From the NCBI RefSeq assembly GCF_025698545.1, contig NC_068572.1:2790001-2854000 (forward strand): a stretch of DNA of 64,000 nucleotides. The letters run 5' to 3'. A program made the translations under genes and the position numbers. The stretch comes from Gossypium raimondii (lineage: Eukaryota > Streptophyta > Magnoliopsida > Malvales > Malvaceae). This document shows positions 37,102 to 48,535 of this stretch, one piece after another. Under the pieces are notes generated by a model. That model had not been told where the DNA came from, did not search any database, and saw only the letters and a list, made by a program, of their open reading frames with translations. Position 1 is the stretch's first letter. Every line of letters begins with the position of its first letter.

Positions 37102-39929
37102 ATGGCGTCATCGTCGAGCAGCGGCCTCACCTTCAAGCTTCATCCGTTGGTAATCGTAAACATATCGGATCACTACACTCGTGTCAAGTCTCAGTTGAGC
37201 CTTCCTCCGTCACTCACATCCACCTCTTCCGCCGCCACCTCAAATAATAACAATAACAACAGCAACGGTGGCGAAAACAATCAAAATCCACCGCCTAGAG
37301 TCTACGGTTGCGTCATAGGTGTCCAAAGAGGTCGAACCGTCGAGATCTTCAATAGCTTCGAGCTTATTTACGATCCTTCTACACGTTCCCTCGACCGGTC
37401 CTTCCTCGAGAAGAAACAAGAGCTTTGTATAATTCTGTTCTATTCTATTCTATTCCATTGAGTCATTTATTTATTTTAGTTATGGATTTAACAATGTGTT
37501 TAAATTATTATATTTTTCCAGATAAGAAGGTTTTCCCTCACTTTTATGTTCTTGGATGGTACTCTACCGGTAGCGATGCTCAGGAATCTGATATGCATTT
37601 CCATAAAGCCGTATGTTTTCTCAGTCATTTTCCTCGCTTGTTAAAATTTAATTAAATGATTTTGATTTTTGAATTTCATCAGCAAGCATTGATAGAACAT
37701 AGTGATTAAATCCAGTATTTGCAATTACTTTATAATGATTTTTTTTTTTAATTCTCATATGTAAACTATTTGTGATGGTGATCTTGTTGAATCTTCTTCT
37801 TTATGTAATGCATTTCAACACTAATGATTTTCTGTTACAGTTGATGGATATTAATGAAAGCCCTCTCTATGTGCTTCTAAATCCTGCAATCAATCCTGCC
37901 CAAAAGGATCTTCCCGTCACAATTTATGAAAGTGGTATGTAGCCTTTCTTAATTTTTGAAAGATTTGTTGAGTTTAGTTGATCTGGTCTCAATCTAATTG
38001 GTTCCTTCATTATTGTTTTTTGTGCCCTATATTTGCTAATTTGATTCATTTATGTTAACTTCCCCAACCCAAAAAAGAAACCCTTATCTTGGAGTTATCA
38101 ATTCATGCTCTTGACTATAAATTATTTCTGACTAATTGTGGAAATCATACTTATCTCCTATTGAAGGAAGTCCATGGACTTGATGTGTATTAGACTAAAT
38201 TTCATCTCGATGAGGATACACAATGTCTTTCTCTAGTTTATGGCAATTTTGATGAACTTTATTTTTCCGGTTATTCTTTGGCAATAACAATTACTATTCT
38301 TCTTCTTCATCATCTCAACATAAAAGAGCTGCATGTCATAGATGGGGTTCCACAGCTTATTTTTGTCCGTTCAAGCTACACAATTGAGGTTCATACTTGT
38401 CGTTCTTACCTACCTGGTTTTCTTTTAATTTTCACCAATTTGGATTTGCTGAGATCGCCTTTTTTTTTGTTCTGTTGGGGGGGGGGGTGTTATAGACAGT
38501 TGAAGCAGAAAGGATCTCTGTGGATCATGTTGCCCATCTAAAGCCATCTGGAGGTTCAGCAGCAACTCAATGTAAGCTTGCTTGCTTGTAGCATTTTCTG
38601 TCAAAACTGATATTCGTATTTGATCGAAGCCCCTTTTTTTTTGTATTTTATGATTATCAGGGAATTGTTTATGTTTGTATGTTTTTCCTGCATCCAGTGG
38701 CTGCTCAGCTTACCGGTATACATAGCGCCATCAAGATGTTGAATAGCAGAATCAGGGTGCTTCATCAATATCTTGTTGGAATGCAAAAAGGTATTTGCCC
38801 ATTCCTTGTAATTGTAGTACAAATTAAATTTAGTTGGAATTATGTTAACATTTGAAAGGTTGTTTTGACATTTCTTTAAGAAAAGAAGCATATATTTGTA
38901 GAGGCGTATGAAAGCTCTAGACATAGAAAATACTTCAAAATAAGAGTATAGCTTTTCATTTTGTTATGAAGTTTTGAAGACTAGATTTGGACTTGTCCTG
39001 CATTTTTTTAAAGATATAGACGTCATCATTGATTGTCTTTATGATTATGACCAGTCATTTCTGATTTCCCATTGATGTTGGATAAATTACTTCTAGAGGA
39101 TAAGCTATGACTAAGTTTCATTGGTATTTGGGCTATTGTGGATCAGGCGTCCTGAGTTAATGGTAATAGAATTTGTTCCCTGTTTCAGGTGATATTCCTT
39201 GCGAAAGTTCACTGTTAAGGCAAGTATCAAGCCTCCTCCGAAGGTTACCTGCAATTGAATCAGAAAAATTTCAAGATGACTTTCTAATGGTGAGCCGTTT
39301 TTAGAAAAAAGGAAAAATCTTTTCGAGCTAGTAAAGTGCCGCTAACTGTAATAACAAGGTAGAGTTGTTTTCTACCTATTGTTGTGGGGGATGTTTTGAT
39401 TCTTCTAGCCAATTTGTCATTATCACCTTCAAAGTGTGCCATTCTAAAATGGACCACCATCCCCTCAAGATGTTAATCCCCAAACTGAAGTACCAGTTCT
39501 TCTGCGAAGAATTGGAAGACCAATTTATAACTTGAAAGCCTGTTGGACTTTCAGTCATATTATGGTGTTGGGATCTACACAAAACTGGTGCTTTTGAAAA
39601 TAAACATATTTTTAATGTTAGGGCTAGTTTCACTTTGCTTTTGAAAACTGCGGTTTTTATCCTTTGATCACTAACAATTTTTTTTCTGTGCAGGAATATA
39701 ACGACACATTATTGATTACTTATCTTGCTATGTTCACTAACTGTTCAAGGTAAGATTATGTGTACTTTTATGAAGAAACTTGATCTTTTCCATATGCTTT
39801 TGGTGAAAGATGGAAGTGATGGGATGTTCTATTCTACTATTTTCCAGCACAATGAACGAGCTGGTCGACAAATTCAACACCACATACGATAGACACAGTC
39901 GAAGGGGTGGCCGGACTGCTTTCATCTGA
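37102..39929 (+). CDS. CSN6: COP9 signalosome subunit 6 (MPN-domain protein)
   Basis: Nine exons join in frame: 37102-37426, 37522-37610, 37841-37934, 38327-38388, 38496-38571, 38698-38790, 39189-39289, 39694-39749 and 39848-39929, giving 325 residues (Arabidopsis CSN6A about 317). An MPN domain without the JAMM metal site starts at FKLHPLVIVNISDHYTR (11-27). YGCVIGVQRGRTVEIFNSFE (68-87) and FPHFYVLGWYSTG (exon 2) follow. The C-terminal helical part has HSAIKMLNSRIRVLHQYL, and the protein ends GGRTAFI. CSN6 pairs with CSN5 in the complex that removes NEDD8 from cullins in nucleus and cytosol. A plant-typical insertion with six consecutive Asn (48-53) interrupts the first strand region. This copy is intact. 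Exons 4-9 are repeated just downstream. Confidence 0.95.
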
Positions 39930-40390
39930 GTTTTGGTAAACCTGATGACTCTTTTTGTGCATAGCACATAGGTTCCTTGCGAGATTAAAAAAAAATAGTT
40001 ACGAGAATTAGATGCTTCTCACTTTGTTTGTTATTATTCATTTCTAGTTTTTGGATTTTTGATTGGAGAGATTGGTGATGATGGTGTTTCTGTTTGCAGT
40101 GTTTTTAAACTCAATTTGATAACGGAAGAAAGTGATATGATTTAACCGGTCAATTGGATAGCTCGTGTTGGTTTCGAATTTAGTTAATTTGGATTTTAAA
40201 ATTTTCGAATCATGGAACCAATGTATCTTCTGTTAGTTTTACTCAATGATGTTTAAGTCAGGCTGGATTGTTAGGTTGGACTGGAAATTAGTTGAGCTAC
40301 GAGTCTGGAGAAAGTCTTTAGATCGGTTGACTTGAGAAGTACGGATCGGTTGAAATGTGTAAAAATTGATTGAATCAGATTTTATTTTTC
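38125..40390 (+). repeat. 2266-bp direct duplication, copy 1
   Basis: This unit starts in CSN6 intron 3 (TTTCTGACTAATTGTGG) and ends 461 bp beyond the stop codon. It is followed immediately by its second copy at 40391. The junction is in a T-rich stretch (TTTATTTTTCTTTCTGAC), where a few bases of microhomology are possible. Confidence 0.9.
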
Positions 40391-42654
40391 TTTCTGACTA
40401 ATTGTGGAAATCATACTTATCTCCTATTGAAGGAAGTCCATGGACTTGATGTGTATTAGACTAAATTTCATCTCGATGAGGATACACAATGTCTTTCTCT
40501 AGTTTATGGCAATTTTGATGAACTTTATTTTTCCGGTTATTCTTTGGCAATAACAATTACTATTCTTCTTCTTCATCATCTCAACATAAAAGAGCTGCAT
40601 GTCATAGATGGGGTTCCACAGCTTATTTTTGTCCGTTCAAGCTACACAATTGAGGTTCATACTTGTCGTTCTTACCTACCTGGTTTTCTTTTAATTTTCA
40701 CCAATTTGGATTTGCTGAGATCGCCTTTTTTTTTGTTCTGTTGGGGGTGTTATAGACAGTTGAAGCAGAAAGGATCTCTGTGGATCATGTTGCCCATCTA
40801 AAGCCATCTGGAGGTTCAGCAGCAACTCAATGTAAGCTTGCTTGCTTGTAGCATTTTCTGTCAAAACTGATATTCGTATTTGATCGAAGCCCCTTTTTTT
40901 TTGTATTTTATGATTATCAGGAATTGTTTATGTTTGTATGTTTTCCTGCATCCAGTGGCTGCTCAGCTTACGGTATACATAGCGCCATCAAGATGTTGAA
41001 TAGCAGAATCAGGGTGCTTCATCAATATCTTGTTGGAATGCAAAAGGTATTTGCCCATTCCTTGTAATTGTAGTACAAATTAAATTTAGTTGGAATTATG
41101 TTAACATTTGAAAGGTTGTTTTGACATTTCTTTAAGAAAAGAAGCATATATTTGTAGAGGCGTATGAAAGCTCTAGACATAGAAAATACTTCAAAATAAG
41201 AGTATAGCTTTTCATTTTGTTATGAAGTTTTGAAGACTAGATTTGGACTTGTCCTGCATTTTTTTAAAGATATAGACGTCATCATTGATTGTCTTTATGA
41301 TTATGACCAGTCATTTCTGATTTCCCATTGATGTTGGATAAATTACTTCTAGAGGATAAGCTATGACTAAGTTTCATTGGTATTTGGGCTATTGTGGATC
41401 AGGCGTCCTGAGTTAATGGTAATAGAATTTGTTCCCTGTTTCAGGTGATATTCCTTGCGAAAGTTCACTGTTAAGGCAAGTATCAAGCCTCCTCCGAAGG
41501 TTACCTGCAATTGAATCAGAAAAATTTCAAGATGACTTTCTAATGGTGAGCCGTTTTTAGAAAAAAGGAAAAATCTTTTCGAGCTAGTAAAGTGCCGCTA
41601 ACTGTAATAACAAGGTAGAGTTGTTTTCTACCTATTGTTGTGGGGGATGTTTTGATTCTTCTAGCCAATTTGTCATTATCACCTTCAAAGTGTGCCATTC
41701 TAAAATGGACCACCATCCCCTCAAGATGTTAATCCCCAAACTGAAGTACCAGTTCTTCTGCGAAGAATTGGAAGACCAATTTATAACTTGAAAGCCTGTT
41801 GGACTTTCAGTCATATTATGGTGTTGGGATCTACACAAAACTGGTGCTTTTGAAAATAAACATATTTTTTAATGTTAGGGCTAGTTTCACTTTGCTTTTG
41901 AAAACTGCGGTTTTTATCCTTTGATCACTAACAATTTTTTTTTTCTGTGCAGGAATATAACGACACATTATTGATTACTTATCTTGCTATGTTCACTAAC
42001 TGTTCAAGGTAAGATTATGTGTACTTTTATGAAGAAACTTGATCTTTTCCATATGCTTTTGGTGAAAGATGGAAGTGATGGGATGTTCTATTCTACTATT
42101 TTCCAGCACAATGAACGAGCTGGTCGACAAATTCAACACCACATACGATAGACACAGTCGAAGGGGTGGCCGGACTGCTTTCATCTGAGTTTTGGTAAAC
42201 CTGATGACTCTTTTTGTGCATAGCACATAGGTTCCTTGCGAGATTAAAAAAAAATAGTTACGAGAATTAGATGCTTCTCACTTTGTTTGTTATTATTCAT
42301 TTCTAGTTTTTGGATTTTTGATTGGAGAGATTGGTGATGATGGTGTTTCTGTTTGCAGTGTTTTTAAACTCAATTTGATAACGGAAGAAAGTGATATGAT
42401 TTAACCGGTCAATTGGATAGCTCGTGTTGGTTTCGAATTTAGTTAATTTGGATTTTAAAATTTTCGAATCATGGAACCAATGTATCTTCTGTTAGTTTTA
42501 CTCAATGATGTTTAAGTCAGGCTGGATTGTTAGGTTGGACTGGAAATTAGTTGAGCTACGAGTCTGGAGAAAGTCTTTAGATCGGTTGACTTGAGAAGTA
42601 CGGATCGGTTGAAATGTGTAAAAAATTGATTGAATCAGATTTTTATTTTTTCTT
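40391..42654 (+). repeat. 2.26-kb direct duplication, copy 2
   Basis: This copy matches 38125-40390 almost base for base. Differences are nearly all run-length changes: 11 G versus 5 G in intron 4, ACCGG versus ACGG in exon 6, CAGGGAA versus CAGGAA, and A or T runs longer or shorter by one. After 42654 the sequence continues into unduplicated DNA. Confidence 0.9.
40593..42188 (+). pseudogene. Partial duplicate of CSN6 exons 4-9
   Basis: This is the coding part of the second duplication copy. It lacks exons 1-3 and has no promoter of its own, so it could only be read through from the full gene. Exon 6 has lost one C (CTTACGG in place of CTTACCGG), which shifts the frame, and the exon 6 end has lost an A. 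Exons 4, 5, 7, 8 and 9 are otherwise unchanged, including splice sites. It is either a very young truncated duplicate or an assembly artefact. Confidence 0.85.
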
Positions 42655-43315
42655 AAAGATTTATTTAATGGAACTGGACGGATCAATCGAACCGAATAGA
42701 CCAACAAACTGATGGCCTGACCAGTTTGGTCATCGGTCCAATTCTAAAAATTTTGGTTTTTTAATTCTTAAAATAATTTTTGAGGTTCGTAACTGTGTAT
42801 CTCAATAATATCGTCTTTTGGATTAGTTTGAATTACTTTTATGTTTAAGTTATTTTAAGTTTAGATGATTTTATAATTTTGAATTAGAGTTATTAATATT
42901 TATACATTTATGATTATGGGGTTGGATTAGGATTATTATAAAATCTGAAAATGAAGGACACAATGAACAGAGTGGGCGGGCCTGGTCCTGTCACTGCCAA
43001 CTCTTACTTCATGGTTTACTTGCTGAGCACGCCCTCATCAAACCTAATTATCTTGGCATGTCCCTATAACCCCCCCTATCTTCCTACCTATATGTTCCTT
43101 TTCCTTCATATTTTGGTGCGAAATGCGATGCTACTATTACTTTAAATCTTCAAATAATTCACCCTAAAAGAAAATAAAAACTCATACGAAATAATTCAGA
43201 ATATTTTAAAAAATAACAAATATTGATATGATAATGGTTTTGTTTTTGTTTTATATTCTTATTATAAAATATTACTCTAACGAGGCTTGAAAAAAATGTT
43301 TTAAAGTTTCAACTG
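42655..43315. promoter_or_regulatory. Non-coding region with a GC-rich island
   Basis: The stretch 42951-43145 is clearly less AT-rich than its surroundings (GTGGGCGGGCCTGG, GCTGAGCACGCCCTC). It carries no repeat signature and no convincing frame. It lies between the end of CSN6 and the 3' side of LAS and is a candidate conserved non-coding element. Confidence 0.35.
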
Positions 43316-45420
43316 AACCTTTTAATAAAAATTTATTTGGTTTTTATATAATTTTTATAAATATATATTTCATATATTGTTTTACATGTGTATCATATAA
43401 TACTAAACTCTTCTGGTTGTAAAAGTATTATAGAAGTTCTTGGACTTAGAGTTGGATTATATTTTGTCTCTTCTATTAAAAAAATAAGCAAATGAATCCT
43501 TATATGTTAGATCAAACAATAAATCAGTCTTTCTATTGAAAATGATATCTGTTTTCTTGTTAAAAATCAGTCTTGTACATGTGGTACATTTTGTATAACT
43601 ATTTTGATTAATTATAATTACACTAGTTTTAGCAATAGAAATAGATGAAATTTTAAATAAAATAATCAATTTACTTTTTAATTTAATTTTAAATAAAAGA
43701 ATAAAATCGACTCCTAATACGAAACTTACATAATACTTTTACCTTCCCCAATTATTATTGTTAGCTCTACTACAAACATATCCGAAGATTATAATTAAAA
43801 TCAAATTATTATGATTAAAATATATCCAAATAAAATTCACGATTAGACTTAAATTAAAACAGAATCTATATACAATATCGAGACTTGAGTTTGAGACACC
43901 AACATTCTCATAATATCAAACTTTGACATTTTAACCAGGACTATTCTTAATTTATTCTTAAATTGTGGGTATTTTTTAATAAAGAAAAATTATATATATA
44001 TTATAAAAGGTGAGGAAGATACCCTATCACTATATCCTTACAAAATTAATACTATATATAAGAAAGATGGAACTTTTCACAGAAGAATATCCTCATGACC
44101 TCATCGCATCTCATGCAAAAAAACCCATCATTTCCTCTCTATATTATGTTTTTCAACCTGCTTCGCAATGATTATTATCAGCTAAAAGAAGTAAAGAAAG
44201 AAAATAAACAACAATCTAAACATATAAAAGAACAACTTAAGCTTTTCTCCATCATTGACTTAAATTATGCTTAGTTCATCAACAGAAAAATTTTCCAACA
44301 TCATTGCGAATGAGTGAGCTGATTTGCACATTCAGCCTCGTGAGTTTGAGTGTACTTACATATTCTTTTATTTAAAAATTTCAGAAGTTTATATATAAAA
44401 TAAATATTATATAAATAAAAGAAATAAGTTGACTCGTTTAAGTATGTGTGGTTATTATTTTAGAACTAAATTGAAAAGTTCATTGGGATTTCGATATAGA
44501 ATAAGAGTTGATTCGTTTGGGTGCATGTAGTCATTATTTTCAAAACTAGACCGAAAACTAGTTAGATGTATCAATTTAGAATAAAGGGTTGACTCATTTA
44601 CTATGCGCAATCACTATTTTCAAAAGTGAATTGAAAATCAATGAGTTAACTTGTTTAAGTTAAAATAAATGATTAAACTAAATTACTCATGAATTTTTTT
44701 AATTTTTATGTTTTAAAATAATTTATTTAATTAAATCAACTAAATCAAAACCTTCTGGGTGGATTCAACGAAAAACACCGAGGACCATAAGGGCGAGCTA
44801 AGCAAAGGAGAGGTTACGTCTAAAGAGGGAATGGAAAGATGGATGGATGGAACAGAGTCTGTCATGCGGCCATGCCCATGCGTGCAGTGCAACCAAACCC
44901 ACCCCCACCCTACCACCCCTCGTTTTAGCTCTGTGCAACAACGCCGCCTCAACACGCAAAACCTTAACTGTGCGCACACGTTCTGATACATATATAATAA
45001 TATTTAAGGCGTCGTCACCCTCTTGTTACCATCTTATCACTGTCAGCTACCTAAACCCCCCCTCCCGGATACCCTTATGTCCCAACATTTGTATCCTTTC
45101 TATTTCGGATCTAATCGAGTCGAATCATAAACACAAAAATATATATGAAATCAAAATATTGCTTAAAAGAGCATTTGATTAAATAAATATATTTTTGATG
45201 TCAACTCAAAACTTGTTTATATTTTATTAATAATATGAATACAAACTTAATTATTAATTATATTTTATTATATTTAATCTTTCAATCTATTTAATTTTAG
45301 GGTTTTATTTGATACTCTCTATTTTGGAAAGATCAAACCTATTTCATTTAAACTTTTCATAATATATATGTTTTGAGAGAATACACAATCAACTAAGACA
45401 ATAACACATCTATTTATCAA
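43316..45420. repeat. 2105-bp direct duplication, copy A
   Basis: The unit starts AACCTTTTAATAAAAATTT and ends at ATCTATTTATCAA. It contains a palindromic MITE (43425-43745), an AT-rich middle, and a GC-rich island (about 44750-45110) with GCGGCCATGCCCATGCGTGC and GGCGTCGTCACCC. No conserved coding frame is seen. Confidence 0.9.
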
Positions 45421-47535
45421 AACCTTTTAATAAAAATTTATTTGGTTTTATATAATTTTTATAAATATATATTTCATATATTGTTTTACATGTGTATCAT
45501 ATAATACTAAACTCTTCTGGTTGTAAAAGTATTATAGAAGTTCTTGGACTTAGAGTTGGATTATATTTTGTCTCTTCTATTAAAAAAATAAGCAAATGAA
45601 TCCTTATATGTTAGATCAAACAATAAATCAGTCTTTCTATTGAAAATGATATCTGTTTTTCTTGTTAAAAATCAGTCTTGTACATGTGGTACATTTTGTA
45701 TAACTATTTTGATTAATTAAGTAATTACACTAGTTTTAGCAATAGAAATAGATGAAATTTTAAATAAAATAATCAATTTACTTTTTAATTTAATTTTAAA
45801 TAAAAGAATAAAATCGACTCCTAATACGAAACTTACATAATACTTTTACCTTCCCCAATTATTATTGTTAGCTCTACTACAAACATATCCGAAGATTATA
45901 ATTAAAATCAAATTATTATGATTAAAATATATCCAAATAAAATTCACGATTAGACTTAAATTAAAACAGAATCTATATACAATATCGAGACTTGAGTTTG
46001 AGACACCAACATTCTCATAATATCAAACTTTGACATTTTAACCAGGACTATTCTTAATTTATTCTTAAATTGTGGGTATTTTTTAATAAAGAAAAATTAT
46101 ATATATATTATAAAAGGTGAGGAAGATACCCTATCACTATATCCTTACAAAATTAATACTATATATAAGAAAGATGGAACTTTTCACAGAAGAATATCCT
46201 CATGACCTCATCGCATCTCATGCAAAAAAACCCATCATTTCCCTCTCTATATTATGTTTTTTCAACCTGCTTCGCAATGATTATTATCAGCTAAAAGAAG
46301 TAAAGAAAGAAAATAAACAACAATCTAAACATATAAAAGAACAACTTAAGCTTTTCTCCATCATTGACTTAAATTATGCTTAGTTCATCAACAGAAAAAT
46401 TTTCCAACATCATTGCGAATGAGTGAGCTGATTTGCACATTCAGCCTCGTGAGTTTGAGTGTACTTACATATTCTTTTATTTAAAAATTTCAGAAGTTTA
46501 TATATAAAATAAATATTATATAAATAAAAGAAATAAGTTGACTCGTTTAAGTATGTGTGGTTATTATTTTTAGAACTAAATTGAAAAGTTCATTGGGATT
46601 TCGATATAGAATAAGAGTTGATTCGTTTGGGTGCATGTAGTCATTATTTTCAAAACTAGACCGAAAACTAGTTAGATGTATCAATTTAGAATAAAGGGTT
46701 GACTCATTTACTATGCGCAATCACTATTTTCAAAAGTGAATTGAAAATCAATGAGTTAACTTGTTTAAGTTAAAAATAAATGATTAAACTAAATTACTCA
46801 TGAATTTTTTTTAATTTTTTATGTTTTAAAATAATTTATTTAATTAAATCAACTAAATCAAAACCTTCTGGGTGGATTCAACGAAAAACACCGAGGACCA
46901 TAAGGGCGAGCTAAGCAAAGGAGAGGTTACGTCTAAAGAGGGAATGGAAAGATGGATGGATGGAACAGAGTCTGTCATGCGGCCATGCCCATGCGTGCAG
47001 TGCAACCAAACCCACCCCCACCCCTACCACCCCTCGTTTTAGCTCTGTGCAACAACGCCGCCTCAACACGCAAAACCTTAACTGTGCGCACACGTTCTGA
47101 TACATATATAATAATATTTAAGGCGTCGTCACCCTCTTGTTACCATCTTATCACTGTCAGCTACCTAAACCCCCCCTCCCGGATACCCTTATGTCCCAAC
47201 ATTTGTATCCTTTCTATTTCGGATCTAATCGAGTCGAATCATAAACACAAAAATATATATGAAATCAAAATATTGCTTAAAAGAGCATTTGATTAAATAA
47301 ATATATTTTTGATGTCAACTCAAAACTTGTTTATATTTTATTAATAATATGAATACAAACTTAATTATTAATTATATTTTATTATATTTAATCTTTCAAT
47401 CTATTTAATTTTAGGGTTTTATTTGATACTCTCTATTTTGGAAAGATCAAACCTATTTCATTTAAACTTTTCATAATATATATGTTTTGAGAGAATACAC
47501 AATCAACTAAGACAATAACACATCTATTTATCAAA
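45421..47535. repeat. 2.1-kb direct duplication, copy B
   Basis: This is a near-identical head-to-tail repeat of 43316-45420. The differences are again mostly single-base run-length changes (TTTTC/TTTTTC, CCTCTC/CCCTCTC, CACCCTACC/CACCCCTACC), plus one small change (TTAATTATAATT versus TTAATTAAGTAATT). Its GC-rich island is at about 46860-47215. The right end lies about 1.0 kb beyond the LAS stop codon. Confidence 0.9.
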
Positions 47536-48535
47536 AAAATTTAAAAATTTCAAAGGAATATTATTTTGCTAATAACTATATGATTATCTGGAGCATCAAA
47601 TATAAACCAGCTTTCCAACAGAAGCATAGAACCGTAGGATGACAAAAATTCATGAAATCAGCTAAAGGGAATTGGATGAAAAACGAATAAAACAACAAAG
47701 GCTACTCAACAAATGGATATATTGAGAGCAGTGATTGATTGTTTAACAAATGTTTAGCATACGAGAGTGGTCCAAAATGGAGCTCCACAGGACACGAGAG
47801 ATCCCTAGCTAGGAGGAGGGGTATTTGAAACTTGCATGGGCATGAAGGAGGCAAAGTCCCAGCATAAAATCCTCTATTTTGTGAACTTTTATGGTTTTGT
47901 TGAGGGGACATAAGGCTGAAATTAAGGTAACCATGCAATCTCAAACACAACAAACAAGCATATCCCCCCTTACTTAATTCCACTAAACAAATAACCCCCT
48001 TGAAAACCTACCCATCAAAAGGAATTTTGGGGAACAAAATACTAAGGTCTATCACTCTTTCCTATACTTTAATCACAAAGAAGAAAAGACAGCATCAAAT
48101 ATTTAATTTTTTTTTAAAAAAAGAGCACAAATAAAAAGAGACAAACAATCCCATATGATGGTTCAAAAGTTTGAAACTTTTTTTTCTTTCTCTCAATGGA
48201 ATAAATTAAGGTATTTTTGGCAAACATTAGTGGATTTAAAGAAAGATCCCTTTTGGTTACACAATTTAATTAAAAAGCAATAAGATTTAATGCTATATAA
48301 AGACGAAAAAAGGGGGGAAAAAACCCATTATGTCAATGTATTTCGTTACCCGATCCGACCCGACCTGGGTTTTTGAAGATGGAGGAACACCATGGCCTTA
48401 GCTTCCCTTGAAAGAGATGTTTCTTGCAAAAGAATTTTTCATGCAACGTATATGCTATAGCCATGCATGCATAGTGAGGGTTTTGGGATTTGATTTTAAC
48501 GTCACTGTAACAGGAGCTGGGTTAAATGTATATAG
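47536..48535. other. LAS 3' flank
   Basis: This holds the presumed 3' UTR and downstream sequence of the minus-strand LAS gene. A minus-strand open frame of 93 codons (47702-47983) is present but shows no family resemblance. No other gene is seen. Confidence 0.35.

Noticed and set aside
38278-38541. Open frame of 87 codons over CSN6 exons 4-5 (and its copy at 40544-40801)
   Set aside because: It is a shadow that reads through intron 4. The spliced CSN6 model explains this sequence.
44847-45182. Plus-strand open frame in the GC-rich island, rich in His/Cys/Pro
   Set aside because: The same frame is altered at its N-terminus in the second copy at 46952-47296 by run-length changes, and no family is recognised.
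47702-47983. Minus-strand open frame of 93 codons 3' of LAS
   Set aside because: No recognisable domain, composition follows the local base bias, and it lies in the presumed LAS 3' region. It was not called as a gene.
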